A stretch of 64,000 nucleotides of DNA, from the NCBI RefSeq assembly GCF_000938265.1, contig NZ_JYFC01000001.1, forward strand, positions 682,001 to 746,000, written 5' to 3'. This document shows, piece by piece, positions 53,594-62,397 of the stretch. The translations under genes and the position numbers were made by a program. The stretch comes from Agreia bicolorata. GTDB taxonomy: Bacteria > Actinomycetota > Actinomycetes > Actinomycetales > Microbacteriaceae. A model generated the notes under the pieces. The model was not told the DNA's origin. It did not search any database and saw nothing but the letters and a program-made list of their open reading frames with translations. The stretch's first letter is position 1. The number at the start of each line of letters is the position of its first letter.

Positions 53594-55260
53594 GCGACGT
53601 CCCGTCGGCCGGGGTTAGGAATCGCGTCAAGCAGACGGATCGTGTACTCGTCGCTCGGATTGCGTAGAACCTCAGCGGTGTTGCCGTGCTCGACGACCCG
53701 GCCGCCGTTCAGCACCATGATGTTGTCGGTCACAACGCGGGCAGACAGCAGATCGTGCGTGATGTAGAGCAGCGAGACGCCCCACTGCTCGCGCAGATCT
53801 TCAAGCAGAGCGAGCACGCCGGCGCGCAGCGACACGTCGAGCATCGACACGGGCTCGTCGGCGATGATCACCTGCGGGTTGCTAGCGAGGGCTCGGGCGA
53901 TCACCACGCGCTGGCGTTGGCCGCCCGACAGCTGATGCGGAAGCTTCGCTGCGAACTCCTCGACCGGCGACAGACCAACGGTGTCGAGTAGCTCGAGAAC
54001 CCGGCGACGCGCATCCAGGCCCTTCAGCCCGGTGAAGTTCACCACGGGTCGCGTCAGCGTGTACTCGACGGTGTGCAGCGGGTTCAGCGCCGCGTACGGG
54101 TCCTGGAACACCATCTGCACATCGCGGTGCAGACGGCGGAACTGGCCCCGGCGAAGCGAGCCCACATCGAGGTCGCCGAAGCGCACGCTGCCCGACGACG
54201 GCTTCTCGACGGCGGTGATCAGTTTCGCCAGCGTCGATTTTCCGCTTCCGGATGCGCCGACGAGCGCGAGCGACTGGCCCGGCTCGAGCGTGAACGAGAC
54301 GTCGTCGACAGCGGTGACCTGCGGCTCGCCCCGGCGCGGCGCCGGATAGACCTTCGAGACATGGTCGACGACGATGGCCTTCTGGTCTTGTCGTCGGGTG
54401 CGCGACGAGACGGTTGGTGGATGGGCGGCGGCCGGCGTGCGGTGCCGATCTTCGAAGCCGGGCAGCTCCACGACCTCCGCGCGCGGGTCCGCGTAGTGCG
54501 AGAGCAGCATCTTCGTGTAGTCGTCGCTGGGCTTCTCGAGGATCTGCCGCGACGGCGCATCCTCGACGATCTCGCCCTCGTGCATCACGAGCACCCGCTG
54601 CGCCGACTCGAGAACGATGCCCAGGTCGTGGCTGATCAGCAGGGCGGTGAAGTTCTCCTTCTTCTGCAGCTCGATGATGGTGTCCATCACCGCGTGCTGC
54701 ACGAGAACATCGAGCGCCGTGGTCGGCTCGTCGAAGACCATGAGCTTCGGTTCGAGCGACAGGGCGAGGGCGATCGACACACGCTGGCGCATACCTCCGG
54801 AGAGCTCTCCCGGGTAGCGGTCGAGAACTGAGGCGGGCAGTTCCACCTTGCCCACGAGTTCGGCGGCACGCGATGCCCAGTCGCCGCGCGCGACGTGGCC
54901 GTGCGCGCGGAAGATGTCGACGAAGTGGTTGCGGATGCTGCGCACGGGGTTCAGCGCGTTCATGCCCGACTGCAGCACCATGGCAATGCCGCCGTGCCGC
55001 TGCTCGCGCAGATCGGCCTGCGACAGGCTCGCGATGTCGACGCCGTCGAGCAGAATGCTGCCGCCCACAACGCGGGCCGGCGGCTTGGAGAGTCCCGTCA
55101 CGGCGAAGCCCAGGGTGGACTTTCCCGAACCTGATTCGCCGACGAGTCCGACGAACTCGCCGTGCTCCAGCGTGAACGACACGTGGTTGACGGCGTGAGT
55201 GCTGCCGGCACCTTCCCCGTAGTCGACAGAGAGGTCTGTGATCTCGAGCAGGGCGGTCAT
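53590..55260 (-). CDS. Dpp/Opp-type ABC transporter, fused double ATP-binding protein
   Basis: A 556-residue fusion of DppD- and DppF-like ATPases. Domain 1: GESGSGKST, LSGGMRQRVSIALAL, LMVFDEP; domain 2: GASGSGKST, LSGGQRQRVVIARAL, VIIADEP. A ~45-residue linker joins them. The ATG at 55260 overlaps the permease stop. Such transporters import peptides or, in many actinobacteria and thermophiles, oligosaccharides; the GH1 gene favours the latter. Confidence 0.93.
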   Translation of the reverse strand: MTALLEITDLSVDYGEGAGSTHAVNHVSFTLEHGEFVGLVGESGSGKSTLGFAVTGLSKPPARVVGGSILLDGVDIASLSQADLREQRHGGIAMVLQSGMNALNPVRSIRNHFVDIFRAHGHVARGDWASRAAELVGKVELPASVLDRYPGELSGGMRQRVSIALALSLEPKLMVFDEPTTALDVLVQHAVMDTIIELQKKENFTALLISHDLGIVLESAQRVLVMHEGEIVEDAPSRQILEKPSDDYTKMLLSHYADPRAEVVELPGFEDRHRTPAAAHPPTVSSRTRRQDQKAIVVDHVSKVYPAPRRGEPQVTAVDDVSFTLEPGQSLALVGASGSGKSTLAKLITAVEKPSSGSVRFGDLDVGSLRRGQFRRLHRDVQMVFQDPYAALNPLHTVEYTLTRPVVNFTGLKGLDARRRVLELLDTVGLSPVEEFAAKLPHQLSGGQRQRVVIARALASNPQVIIADEPVSMLDVSLRAGVLALLEDLREQWGVSLLYITHDLLSARVVTDNIMVLNGGRVVEHGNTAEVLRNPSDEYTIRLLDAIPNPGRRDVA

Positions 55261-56195
55261 CGCTGCTTTCCTTCCCGGAGACGCGGATTGGAGATTCCGT
55301 CGACGCCGAAGTTGATGAGGGTGAGGCTCGTGGCGAGCAGGGCGATGCAGAGGCCGGGCGCGAAGAGCAGCGCCCATTGGCCGGTGAGCAGAGCGTTGGA
55401 GTTCTGCGCCCAGAAGAGCATCGTTCCCCAGCTGACCACCGTGGTGTCGCCGAGGCCGAGGTATTCGAGCCCTGCTTCCGCGAGAATCGCGGCGGTGGCC
55501 GCACCGAAGAAGTTGCCGACGATGAGCGAGGTCATGTTCGGCAGGATCTCGCGGAACACGATGCGGAACGGACGCTCGCCGCTGAACACGGCGGCGGTGA
55601 CGAAGTCACGAGAGCGCAGCGACTGCGTCTGACTGCGCAGAACGCGCGCGCCCCACGCCCATCCGGTGATCACCACGACCACGATGATCATGCCGATGCC
55701 GCCACCCGAGAGATAGGCAGCGATCACGATCATGAGCGGCAGTCCCGGGATGACGAGGAACAGGTTGACGATGAAGTTGATCACGTCGGCGCCGAATCCG
55801 CGCACATAACCCCAGCTGAGGCCCACGAGAACCGCGATCACGGTCGAGAGCAGGCCCGCGACGAGCCCGACGAAGATGCTGATCTGCGATCCCCAGATGA
55901 GCTGCGATAGAACGTCCTCACCGGCGGCCGTTGTGCCGAGCCAGTGGGCGGCCGACGCATCCGCCGACCGATCGAAGCCGTTCTGGCGGGCGCCGTACGG
56001 GGCAAGCAGCGGCGCGAAGATCGCGACCAGAATGAACAACCCGAGAATCACGATGCCGATACGGGCCTTGCCGTTAGACCAGACGGTCGACGCCACGCGC
56101 AGCACCACTTTGAGGGGGCTGGGAGCGGGTGCGATCGACGCTTCCTCGATGGCGCGCACAGCGCGGGTCGAGGGGGGAATGCTCTGAGTGCTCAT
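55257..56195 (-). CDS. Dpp/Opp-type ABC transporter permease (DppC-like)
   Basis: A 312-residue permease with an N-terminal cytoplasmic extension, six helices, LGTTAAGEDVLSQLIWGSQIS (DppC hallmark) and the EAA loop SGERPFRIVFREILPNMTSLI. ATGA overlaps at both ends place it in the operon. Confidence 0.93.
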   Translation of the reverse strand: MSTQSIPPSTRAVRAIEEASIAPAPSPLKVVLRVASTVWSNGKARIGIVILGLFILVAIFAPLLAPYGARQNGFDRSADASAAHWLGTTAAGEDVLSQLIWGSQISIFVGLVAGLLSTVIAVLVGLSWGYVRGFGADVINFIVNLFLVIPGLPLMIVIAAYLSGGGIGMIIVVVVITGWAWGARVLRSQTQSLRSRDFVTAAVFSGERPFRIVFREILPNMTSLIVGNFFGAATAAILAEAGLEYLGLGDTTVVSWGTMLFWAQNSNALLTGQWALLFAPGLCIALLATSLTLINFGVDGISNPRLREGKQR

Positions 56196-57253
56196 CGGCG
56201 GGTCCTCGGGTCAAGCACGCCGTACAAGATGTCGACGAGGAAGTTGGCGATGAGCACGCTCACGGTGATCATCAGGAACAGGGCCTGCATCAACGGGTAG
56301 TCCTGGTTGGTGACCGCGTTGAACAGCAGGTAGCCGATGCCGGGGTATCCGAACACCCGCTCGACCAGGATCGATCCGCCGACCACACCGCCGAGGGCGA
56401 GCCCGAACGAGGTGAGGTTGGGAAGGATCGCGTTGCGCGCCGCGTAGCGCAGGGCGACGGTGCGCGGCTTCAGACCGTTCGCCTCGGCGAAGGTCACGTA
56501 GTCGTCGCCGATCGTCGAGATCATCGTGTTGCGCATACCGAGTATCCAGCCGCCCAACGACGTGATCAGAATCGTCAGAGCCGGAAGTGCCGCGTGGTAG
56601 ATCGCATCGCCGAGGAAGCCGATCGTGAACGCGGGCGTGGCCGTGGGACCGTAGGCGCCCGAGGTCGGGAACAGCCTGCCGACGTATCCCGCGAAGAACA
56701 GCAGCAGTAGCGCGGTCCAGAAGTACGGGAAGGCACTGGCGAACGATCCGGCGAGAGTGGGCAGCGTGTCGAGCCAGGTGCCGCGCTTCCATGCGGCGAG
56801 CACCCCGAGCAGCGTGCCGAGCACGAAGGCGATGATGGTCACGACGCCGACCAGCACGAGCGTGTAGGGCAGTGCCGTGCTGACCAGTTCGGAGACGCTC
56901 TGCGGGTAGAACGTGTACGAAACGCCGAAATCGAGCGTCACGACCTGATGCAGATACGCCACATACTGCTCGAGGATGTTGCCGGTCGGCACACCCAGTT
57001 GGGCCTCGATTGCAGCTTTGGTCGCGTCGCTCACCGGCCCGTTCTGTGCCAGCTTCGCCAGGGCCGCATCGGCCGGCGAGCCGGGCATCAGCCGGGGAAG
57101 GATGAAGTTGAGCGTGATGGCCGCCCACAACGTGAGCAGCAGCAGGCCGGCCTTGCGGGCGACGTAGGCCCAAGCCCGACCTCTGCCTGAGCCTGTTATT
57201 CGGGGCGCGGCAGAGACGTCTGCGCTGCCGGGCGCGATCGTGACGCTAGTCAT
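56192..57253 (-). CDS. Dpp/Opp-type ABC transporter permease (DppB-like)
   Basis: A 353-residue permease with six helices, an N-terminal helix (AGLLLLTLWAAITLNFILPRLMPG split as TLWAAITLNFILPRLMPG) typical of DppB, and the EAA loop GLKPRTVALRYAARNAILPNL. It overlaps the binding-protein gene by 8 nt. Confidence 0.93.
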   Translation of the reverse strand: MTSVTIAPGSADVSAAPRITGSGRGRAWAYVARKAGLLLLTLWAAITLNFILPRLMPGSPADAALAKLAQNGPVSDATKAAIEAQLGVPTGNILEQYVAYLHQVVTLDFGVSYTFYPQSVSELVSTALPYTLVLVGVVTIIAFVLGTLLGVLAAWKRGTWLDTLPTLAGSFASAFPYFWTALLLLFFAGYVGRLFPTSGAYGPTATPAFTIGFLGDAIYHAALPALTILITSLGGWILGMRNTMISTIGDDYVTFAEANGLKPRTVALRYAARNAILPNLTSFGLALGGVVGGSILVERVFGYPGIGYLLFNAVTNQDYPLMQALFLMITVSVLIANFLVDILYGVLDPRTRR

Positions 57254-58898
57254 CGTTGACCTTCTTCAGATGGGTGAGAACGAGCAGGGGCGTGGATTCG
57301 TAGGTCTTGGGCGAGGCATACGGGTCGGCCGCGCTGGGCCAGCCGGTGAACTTCGCATCGCTCATCAGGCCCCACGATCCGCCGTAGTACAGGCTGAGCA
57401 CGGGCAGATCGTTGTAGACGACGTTCTGCAGCTGATAGCCCAGCTGCTTCTGTTTCTCCGGGTCGACGGCGAGCTTGTACTGGGCCAGCAGATCATCGGC
57501 CTCGGGATTGCTATAGCGCTCGAAGTTGAACACGGCCTCCTCGCCGACCGGCTTCAGGTAGTCGCTCGAGAGCAGCGAGTTGAAGTCGCGGAAGATCGAG
57601 CCGGTTCCGCCGGTTCCGCCCATGGCGAGGTCGTACTCGCCGTTGCGCAGCGCCAGCTGGTATGCCGCGGGCTGGGGGCTGGCGACCTTCACATCGATGC
57701 CGATGGCGCCCCACTGCTTCTGCACCTCCTGCACGCCCTTGAGCCAGTCGTTGTAGCCGTTCGCGGTGGTGATCGTGAAGCTCAGCTGAGTGCCGGCGGC
57801 GTCGACGAGCTTGCCGCCCTGCTGCGTGTAGCCGGCCTGGGCGAAGTACTCGAGCGCCTTCTGCTGGTTCTGGGTCACGAGCCCCGAGTCGGGAATCGAC
57901 GGGTCGAGCAGGTTCTGCTGGTACGGAAGCAGGATGTTGGTCTGACCCGCCACATCCATGTAGCCCTCGGCAGCCGAGTCGCCCACGGCCTTGCGGTCGA
58001 GCGCGAGCGACAGTCCCTGCCGAACGTTGAGGTCGTTGAACGGCGCCTTCGTCAGGTTCGGGAACAGCGAGACTGTTCCTCCCGGCGGGAACCAGTAGGT
58101 GTTCTTGTTGCCGGCCCCGACCCACGCGCCGTCGACGTCGGAGATGAACGAATAGGCCCAGTCGTAGCCCTTGGTGGCCACGTCGAGCTGCGTGTTGGTG
58201 GCGGGCAGAATGATGTGCTCGGCGGCAACCTTGTCGGCCTGCCAGTAGGTGGGATTCTTGTCGATCGTGTACTGCTGAGCGGCGAAGTTGCCCAGGGTGT
58301 AGGGGCCGGTGCCGACCGGGTCGGGGTTTCGAAACGTCGACGGGTCGGGCACGTCCTTCCAGATGTGCTCCGGAACGATGAGCGTTGTCGCGATGAGCTG
58401 AGCCGCCGGAACATCGGGTGCCTTGAGGTGCACGGTCACCGTCGTGTCGCTCGTCTCGACCGTGTCGATGTAGCTCCAGATGCCCTGCAGGTCGAAGGTC
58501 GGGTACTTCTTGAGCAGATCGAAGCTGAAGGCCACGTCTTTCGGTGTGAACGGCTTGCCGTCAGACCATTTCACACCGTCACGAATAGTGAAGACCACGG
58601 TCGAGGGGTCGGGAAGCGCGTAGCCCGTGGCAAGCCAGGGGTGCTCCTCACCCGTCACGTTGTCGAGAACAACGAGGGGCTCGTACATGTAGAAGGCGGC
58701 AGTGCGCTTATTGGTCATATACGGGTTGAAGTTGCGCTCGAACAGCGGCGAGCCGTTGTCGGCCGCGACCAGCATCGTGTCTTTCGGAATCGAGGGGTCG
58801 GGTGCGCTCTCGATCTGGATGCTGCAGGCCGCGAGCCCCGACGTCAGCATGATGGCTGCGACGAGGGCGCCCAGTCGGCGCCTTGTTGGGTGCTTCAT
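57246..58898 (-). CDS. Family 5 extracellular solute-binding lipoprotein
   Basis: A 550-residue SBP_bac_5 protein with lipobox LAAC (Cys25). Family motifs include VVFTIRDGVKWSDGKPFTPKDVAFSF in pieces DGVKWSDGKPFT and NDLNVRQGLSLALDRK. It is the first gene of the operon after the LacI-controlled promoter and captures the oligosaccharide or peptide substrate outside the membrane. Confidence 0.93.
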   Translation of the reverse strand: MKHPTRRRLGALVAAIMLTSGLAACSIQIESAPDPSIPKDTMLVAADNGSPLFERNFNPYMTNKRTAAFYMYEPLVVLDNVTGEEHPWLATGYALPDPSTVVFTIRDGVKWSDGKPFTPKDVAFSFDLLKKYPTFDLQGIWSYIDTVETSDTTVTVHLKAPDVPAAQLIATTLIVPEHIWKDVPDPSTFRNPDPVGTGPYTLGNFAAQQYTIDKNPTYWQADKVAAEHIILPATNTQLDVATKGYDWAYSFISDVDGAWVGAGNKNTYWFPPGGTVSLFPNLTKAPFNDLNVRQGLSLALDRKAVGDSAAEGYMDVAGQTNILLPYQQNLLDPSIPDSGLVTQNQQKALEYFAQAGYTQQGGKLVDAAGTQLSFTITTANGYNDWLKGVQEVQKQWGAIGIDVKVASPQPAAYQLALRNGEYDLAMGGTGGTGSIFRDFNSLLSSDYLKPVGEEAVFNFERYSNPEADDLLAQYKLAVDPEKQKQLGYQLQNVVYNDLPVLSLYYGGSWGLMSDAKFTGWPSAADPYASPKTYESTPLLVLTHLKKVNDD

Positions 58899-58963
58899 TG
58901 AAACCGCTTTTCTCAGGTCGACGATGAACTGACATGAATGTTCGTGATGTGCACGTTCATCTC

Positions 58964-58993
58964 ACTGTATGCGCTTACAGTTTGTGAATGCAA
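58964..58993 (-). promoter_or_regulatory. Promoter of the Dpp/GH1 operon
   Basis: On the minus strand TTGCAT (58993-58988) and TACAGT (58969-58964), 18 nt apart, form a sigma-70-type promoter, giving a leader of about 60 nt before the lipoprotein ATG. Confidence 0.55.
58966..58979. promoter_or_regulatory. LacI-family operator
   Basis: TGTATGCGCTTACA is palindromic at 12 of 14 positions and matches the LacI-family consensus TGTAAGCGCTTACA with its central CG. It overlaps the -10 box and spacer of the promoter, and the LacI gene ends 42 nt away, so repression of the Dpp/GH1 operon is likely. Confidence 0.72.
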
Positions 58994-59020
58994 GCCCGGA
59001 GGCCCATCGTCTCGCGAGCC

Positions 59021-60085
59021 TTAGGGGCAGCTCTCCCGCAGAACGACCTGCACCGGAAGCACGAGGGAGCGCGCGTCCATCGAGGGATCGTCGAGCCGGG
59101 CGGTGAGCGCCTGGATGGCCGCGCGTCCGAGTTCGACCATCGGCTGGTGCACGGTCGTGAGGCGTGGCGAGGAGTGCCGACCCGCCGCGATGCCGTCGAA
59201 TCCGGTAACCATCACGTCATCCGGAACGCTGATCGATCGGCGACCCATCGCATCCAGAACCCCGAGCGCCGTCTGGTCGTTCGAGCAGACGATCGCATCC
59301 GGAAGCGGGTCGATGCCCAGCGCGATCTCGCGCCCCCTCCCCCGGCTGAAGTCGCCGCGAACCAGCTCGACCGCCACCTCCGCGTTGCCGTCGAGCGCAG
59401 CCCTGAAGCCCTGCAGACGCTCGGCATCGTCGGGTGAGTCCTCCGGCCCGGCGATGTACAGCAGGCTCCTGGCGCCCGCTTTCAGAACATGCTCGGTCAT
59501 CGCGCGCATACCGGGAGCGTTGTTGACGCTCACGTGATCGAACGCGTCCGTTCCGCGCGTCGCCGCGAGAACGACCACAGGAATGCGCCGGGCCACATGC
59601 GTGAGCAGTTCGTCGGGCACGGTGCGTGCCAGCACGGCCAGCCCGTCGACCCGCCCCGCAATGTCGTTCACGATCGCCTCGCGCGAAGCACCGCGGCCCG
59701 CAGCCACCATCAGCGCGAATCCCCGTCTCCAGGCCTCGATCTCGGCGCCGCGCAGCACCTCGTCGAAGTAGAAGTTGTTGGTCTCGGGCTCTGTCGTCGG
59801 GTCGTCGCGCACGGTCGTCACCCCGCCGGATGCCGCCACGAGCTGGCCCTCTGATCCCGCCACGTCGTCGTGGCCGGGAAAGAAGAGTCCGATCACGTTC
59901 GTTCGTCGCGCCGCGAGCCCCCGAGCGTTCGCGCTCGGAACGTAGCCCAGGTGCCGAACAGCCTCGAGCACCCGCTCCCGGGTCTGCTCTTTGACCGAGT
60001 CTGGGCTACGAAGAACGCGCGACACACTGGCGATCGATACGCCCGCGCGCTCGGCCACGTCGTAGACAGTAGGTGCCTTGGCCAT
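59021..60085 (-). CDS. LacI family transcriptional regulator
   Basis: A 354-residue repressor. The N-terminal helix-turn-helix and hinge are TVYDVAERAGVSIASVSRVLR and YVPSANARGLAARRT; the periplasmic-binding-like core ends IVCSNDQTALGVL, DDVMVTGFDGI and RLTTVHQPM. It lies directly upstream of the operator and Dpp/GH1 operon on the same strand, and is divergent from an aldo/keto reductase gene. Confidence 0.93.
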   Translation of the reverse strand: MAKAPTVYDVAERAGVSIASVSRVLRSPDSVKEQTRERVLEAVRHLGYVPSANARGLAARRTNVIGLFFPGHDDVAGSEGQLVAASGGVTTVRDDPTTEPETNNFYFDEVLRGAEIEAWRRGFALMVAAGRGASREAIVNDIAGRVDGLAVLARTVPDELLTHVARRIPVVVLAATRGTDAFDHVSVNNAPGMRAMTEHVLKAGARSLLYIAGPEDSPDDAERLQGFRAALDGNAEVAVELVRGDFSRGRGREIALGIDPLPDAIVCSNDQTALGVLDAMGRRSISVPDDVMVTGFDGIAAGRHSSPRLTTVHQPMVELGRAAIQALTARLDDPSMDARSLVLPVQVVLRESCP

Positions 60086-60160
60086 TCTCGCTTCGTCCTC
60101 CCTCGTCGCCCTCTAGTCTGCACGACGGGCGCGCAACCGACAGTCGTCGATAATGGTCAG

Positions 60161-60985
60161 GTGCCTACTTCTCCCCTTGTGACCCTGTCCGACGGACGCG
60201 CCATCCCCCAGCTCGGGCTGGGCGTCTACAAGGTGTCAGACGACGAGGCGACGGATGCCATTACGCACGCACTCGAGGCCGGGTACCGCCACATCGACAC
60301 GGCCGCGTTCTACGAGAACGAGAAGGGTGTCGGGCAGGCGATCCGAGCAAGCGAGGTTCCGCGGCATGAGGTATTCGTCACCTCGAAGGTGTGGCAGAGC
60401 GACCACGGCTACGACGAGACCCGTCGGGCGTTCGACACCAGCCTCGCGAAGCTCGGCTTCGACTACCTAGACCTCTACCTCATCCACTGGCCCGCACCGC
60501 GCCAGAACCGCTACGTCGAGACGTGGCGAGCGCTCGAGAGACTGAAGGCCGACGGCGTCGTGCGCTCGATCGGAGTTTCGAATTTTCACCCGCATCACCT
60601 CGACAGGCTGGCCCAGGAGGGCGGGGAGACGCCCGTGATCAACCAGGTCGAGTTGCATCCGTGGCTTCAGCAGGCGGGAGTGCGAGAGTACGACGCCGCC
60701 CATTCGATCGCGACCGAGGCATGGTCGCCGCTGGCCCGCGGCCGTATCCTCGACGACCCCACGCTGGCCGCACTGGCGTCGAAGCACGGCCGCTCTGCGG
60801 CCCAGGTCGTGCTGCGCTGGCAGCTCGACCTCGGCAATATCGTCATCCCCAAATCGATCACGCCGGCACGAATCCGCGAGAACATCGATGTCTTCGACTT
60901 CGAGCTCGACGATGACGACCGGGCTCGCATCGCCGCGCTCGACAGCGGGCAGCGCACCGGAAAAGACCCCGACGACCTCGGCTGA
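60161..60985 (+). CDS. Aldo/keto reductase
   Basis: A 274-residue reductase with GYRHIDTAAFYENE (Asp, Tyr), TSKVW (Lys), LIHWPAP (His) and the cofactor segment PKSITPARIRENIDVFDFEL split as IPKSITPARIREN. GATAAT (60149-60154) lies 6 nt before the GTG start, a leaderless pattern; the longer upstream frame is a shadow of the LacI gene. It is the closest relative in this window of the reductase at 37.0 kb. Confidence 0.92.
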   Translation: MPTSPLVTLSDGRAIPQLGLGVYKVSDDEATDAITHALEAGYRHIDTAAFYENEKGVGQAIRASEVPRHEVFVTSKVWQSDHGYDETRRAFDTSLAKLGFDYLDLYLIHWPAPRQNRYVETWRALERLKADGVVRSIGVSNFHPHHLDRLAQEGGETPVINQVELHPWLQQAGVREYDAAHSIATEAWSPLARGRILDDPTLAALASKHGRSAAQVVLRWQLDLGNIVIPKSITPARIRENIDVFDFELDDDDRARIAALDSGQRTGKDPDDLG

Positions 60986-60988
60986 CGC

Positions 60989-62299
60989 TCAGGTCAGGTC
61001 GTCGACGTGCAGGTGGGTGCAGGTGTCGGCGAAGTCGTGGAAGTTCGCGAAATCGGGTTCGTCGCCGGCATTGATGCGGCACTGGCGCTGGCCGAGGCCG
61101 GAACCCGAGGGCATCACCTGGTCGAGCACAGCGATCAGGCGCAGCGAATTGTCGTCCGCGCCGGAGAGACCCTGTCCGTCGAGCGCGTTGAAGTCCACGG
61201 CGTGGCCACCGCCACCGACGTAGTGGGCAGAGTAGATGCCAGCGCCCTCGATCTGGCCGGTGCACTTGCGATTGATGTCGCTCACCCCGGCCGAGCCGAA
61301 GGTGCGCACGGCCACCACGATCGCGGCGAGGATCTGAGTGTCGATGCCGCAGTTCTCCACGGACTGCCCGGCAGCGATCCATTCGATCTCCTGAAGGTGA
61401 TCAGGCTGGGCACCCGTCAGTCGACCGGCCTGGATGTCGCCGACCAGTTCCAGTGCGAGTGTGCGTGCATCGTCGGAAATCGGCGCACCAGGGGCGGAGC
61501 CCGCGGCGGCAGCGGCCGCAGCGGCCGCAGCCGCGGCAGCCGCAGCTGCCGCGACCCCGGCTTGGTAGTCCGCCTCGGTGGTGGCGGCGTTCTGGGTGAG
61601 CGATGCGAGTTGCGCCTGCAGCTCGGACTCGTGGGCCGATTGAGTGTTCACGGCGCTGACCGCCGCCTGTTGCGCGGCGAGGGCGTCCGCGAGCGACGAT
61701 GCCGCCGTATCCGCCAGCGCCGACAGCGCATCCTTCGCGACCTTGGCCTGATCGCTCATCGCCGCCGCGTCGTTGCTCTGCGTCTTCGCGGTGGCATACA
61801 CGCCCGAGACGGTCTCGCTGAGCTTGCTCAGCGACCCCAACCGGCCCAGCAGGTCGTCGCTCTCGCCGGAGGAGCTGGTCAGCAGCATCGACGTGACGTT
61901 CTCGCCATTGCCGAGGCGGGCGAACTGCGCCGCAAGCTGCGCGGCCTGTTTCTTCGACGCATCCGCTGAAGCCTGCAGAGTAGCGGCGCGTTCAGCGAGT
62001 GCATCCGCCGTCTTCTGCCCGTCTTCGAGCGCTTTCTGCGCCTTCTCGTTGAGCGTCCACTTCTCGTTGGCCTGCTGCTGAGCCGCCGCGGCCTCGTCTT
62101 TCAACTGCGCGAGCAATTGGGTGATCTGGTCGACCTCGCTCTGCTTCGCCGACTCGCTTGCCTTCGCGGCCTGCACGTCGTCCCACGACGGGTAGTCGGC
62201 GGCCTGTGCGGCCGCACCGCCAGACAGTGTGGTCGCGCCGACGATCGCGGCGACGACCAGTGCCGTGATCGTATGGTTCGTACGACGTGCTCTGCTCAC
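60989..62299 (-). CDS. Secreted coiled-coil protein with LAS-peptidase-like C-terminal domain
   Basis: A 436-residue protein: signal peptide (ITALVVAAIVGATTLSGGAAAQA), a long alpha-helical coiled coil (about 30-260), an uninterrupted run of about 18 Ala (linker near residue 270) and a C-terminal domain. The latter holds SAHYVGGGGHAVDF (Ser357, His359, His366, Asp369) and CTHLHV (His429, His431), recalling the SxHxxGxAxD...HxH zinc site of M15/LAS peptidoglycan peptidases but with a glycine insertion. A cell-wall role is likely; peptidase activity is uncertain. GTG 62299 is preceded by GAGG. Confidence 0.78.
   Translation of the reverse strand: MSRARRTNHTITALVVAAIVGATTLSGGAAAQAADYPSWDDVQAAKASESAKQSEVDQITQLLAQLKDEAAAAQQQANEKWTLNEKAQKALEDGQKTADALAERAATLQASADASKKQAAQLAAQFARLGNGENVTSMLLTSSSGESDDLLGRLGSLSKLSETVSGVYATAKTQSNDAAAMSDQAKVAKDALSALADTAASSLADALAAQQAAVSAVNTQSAHESELQAQLASLTQNAATTEADYQAGVAAAAAAAAAAAAAAAAAGSAPGAPISDDARTLALELVGDIQAGRLTGAQPDHLQEIEWIAAGQSVENCGIDTQILAAIVVAVRTFGSAGVSDINRKCTGQIEGAGIYSAHYVGGGGHAVDFNALDGQGLSGADDNSLRLIAVLDQVMPSGSGLGQRQCRINAGDEPDFANFHDFADTCTHLHVDDLT
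61501..61553. repeat. GCN-type trinucleotide tract coding for polyalanine
   Basis: A run of GCC/GCG/GCT/GCA alanine codons (minus strand) containing short AGCGGCCGC-like direct repeats. It links the coiled coil to the C-terminal domain and could vary in length by slippage. Confidence 0.6.
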
Positions 62300-62397
62300 C
62301 GATGTCCTCGTTCTCTTGGGCCGCCTACGAAAGTAGACCCGAGTTCGTGAGCATTCGCGCAGCAACACGCCACCGGCGCATCACACACGGCAACTTG

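Noticed and set aside
61501-61553. CRISPR-like or tandem repeat array
   Set aside because: The periodicity is three bases and reflects consecutive alanine codons within a reading frame.
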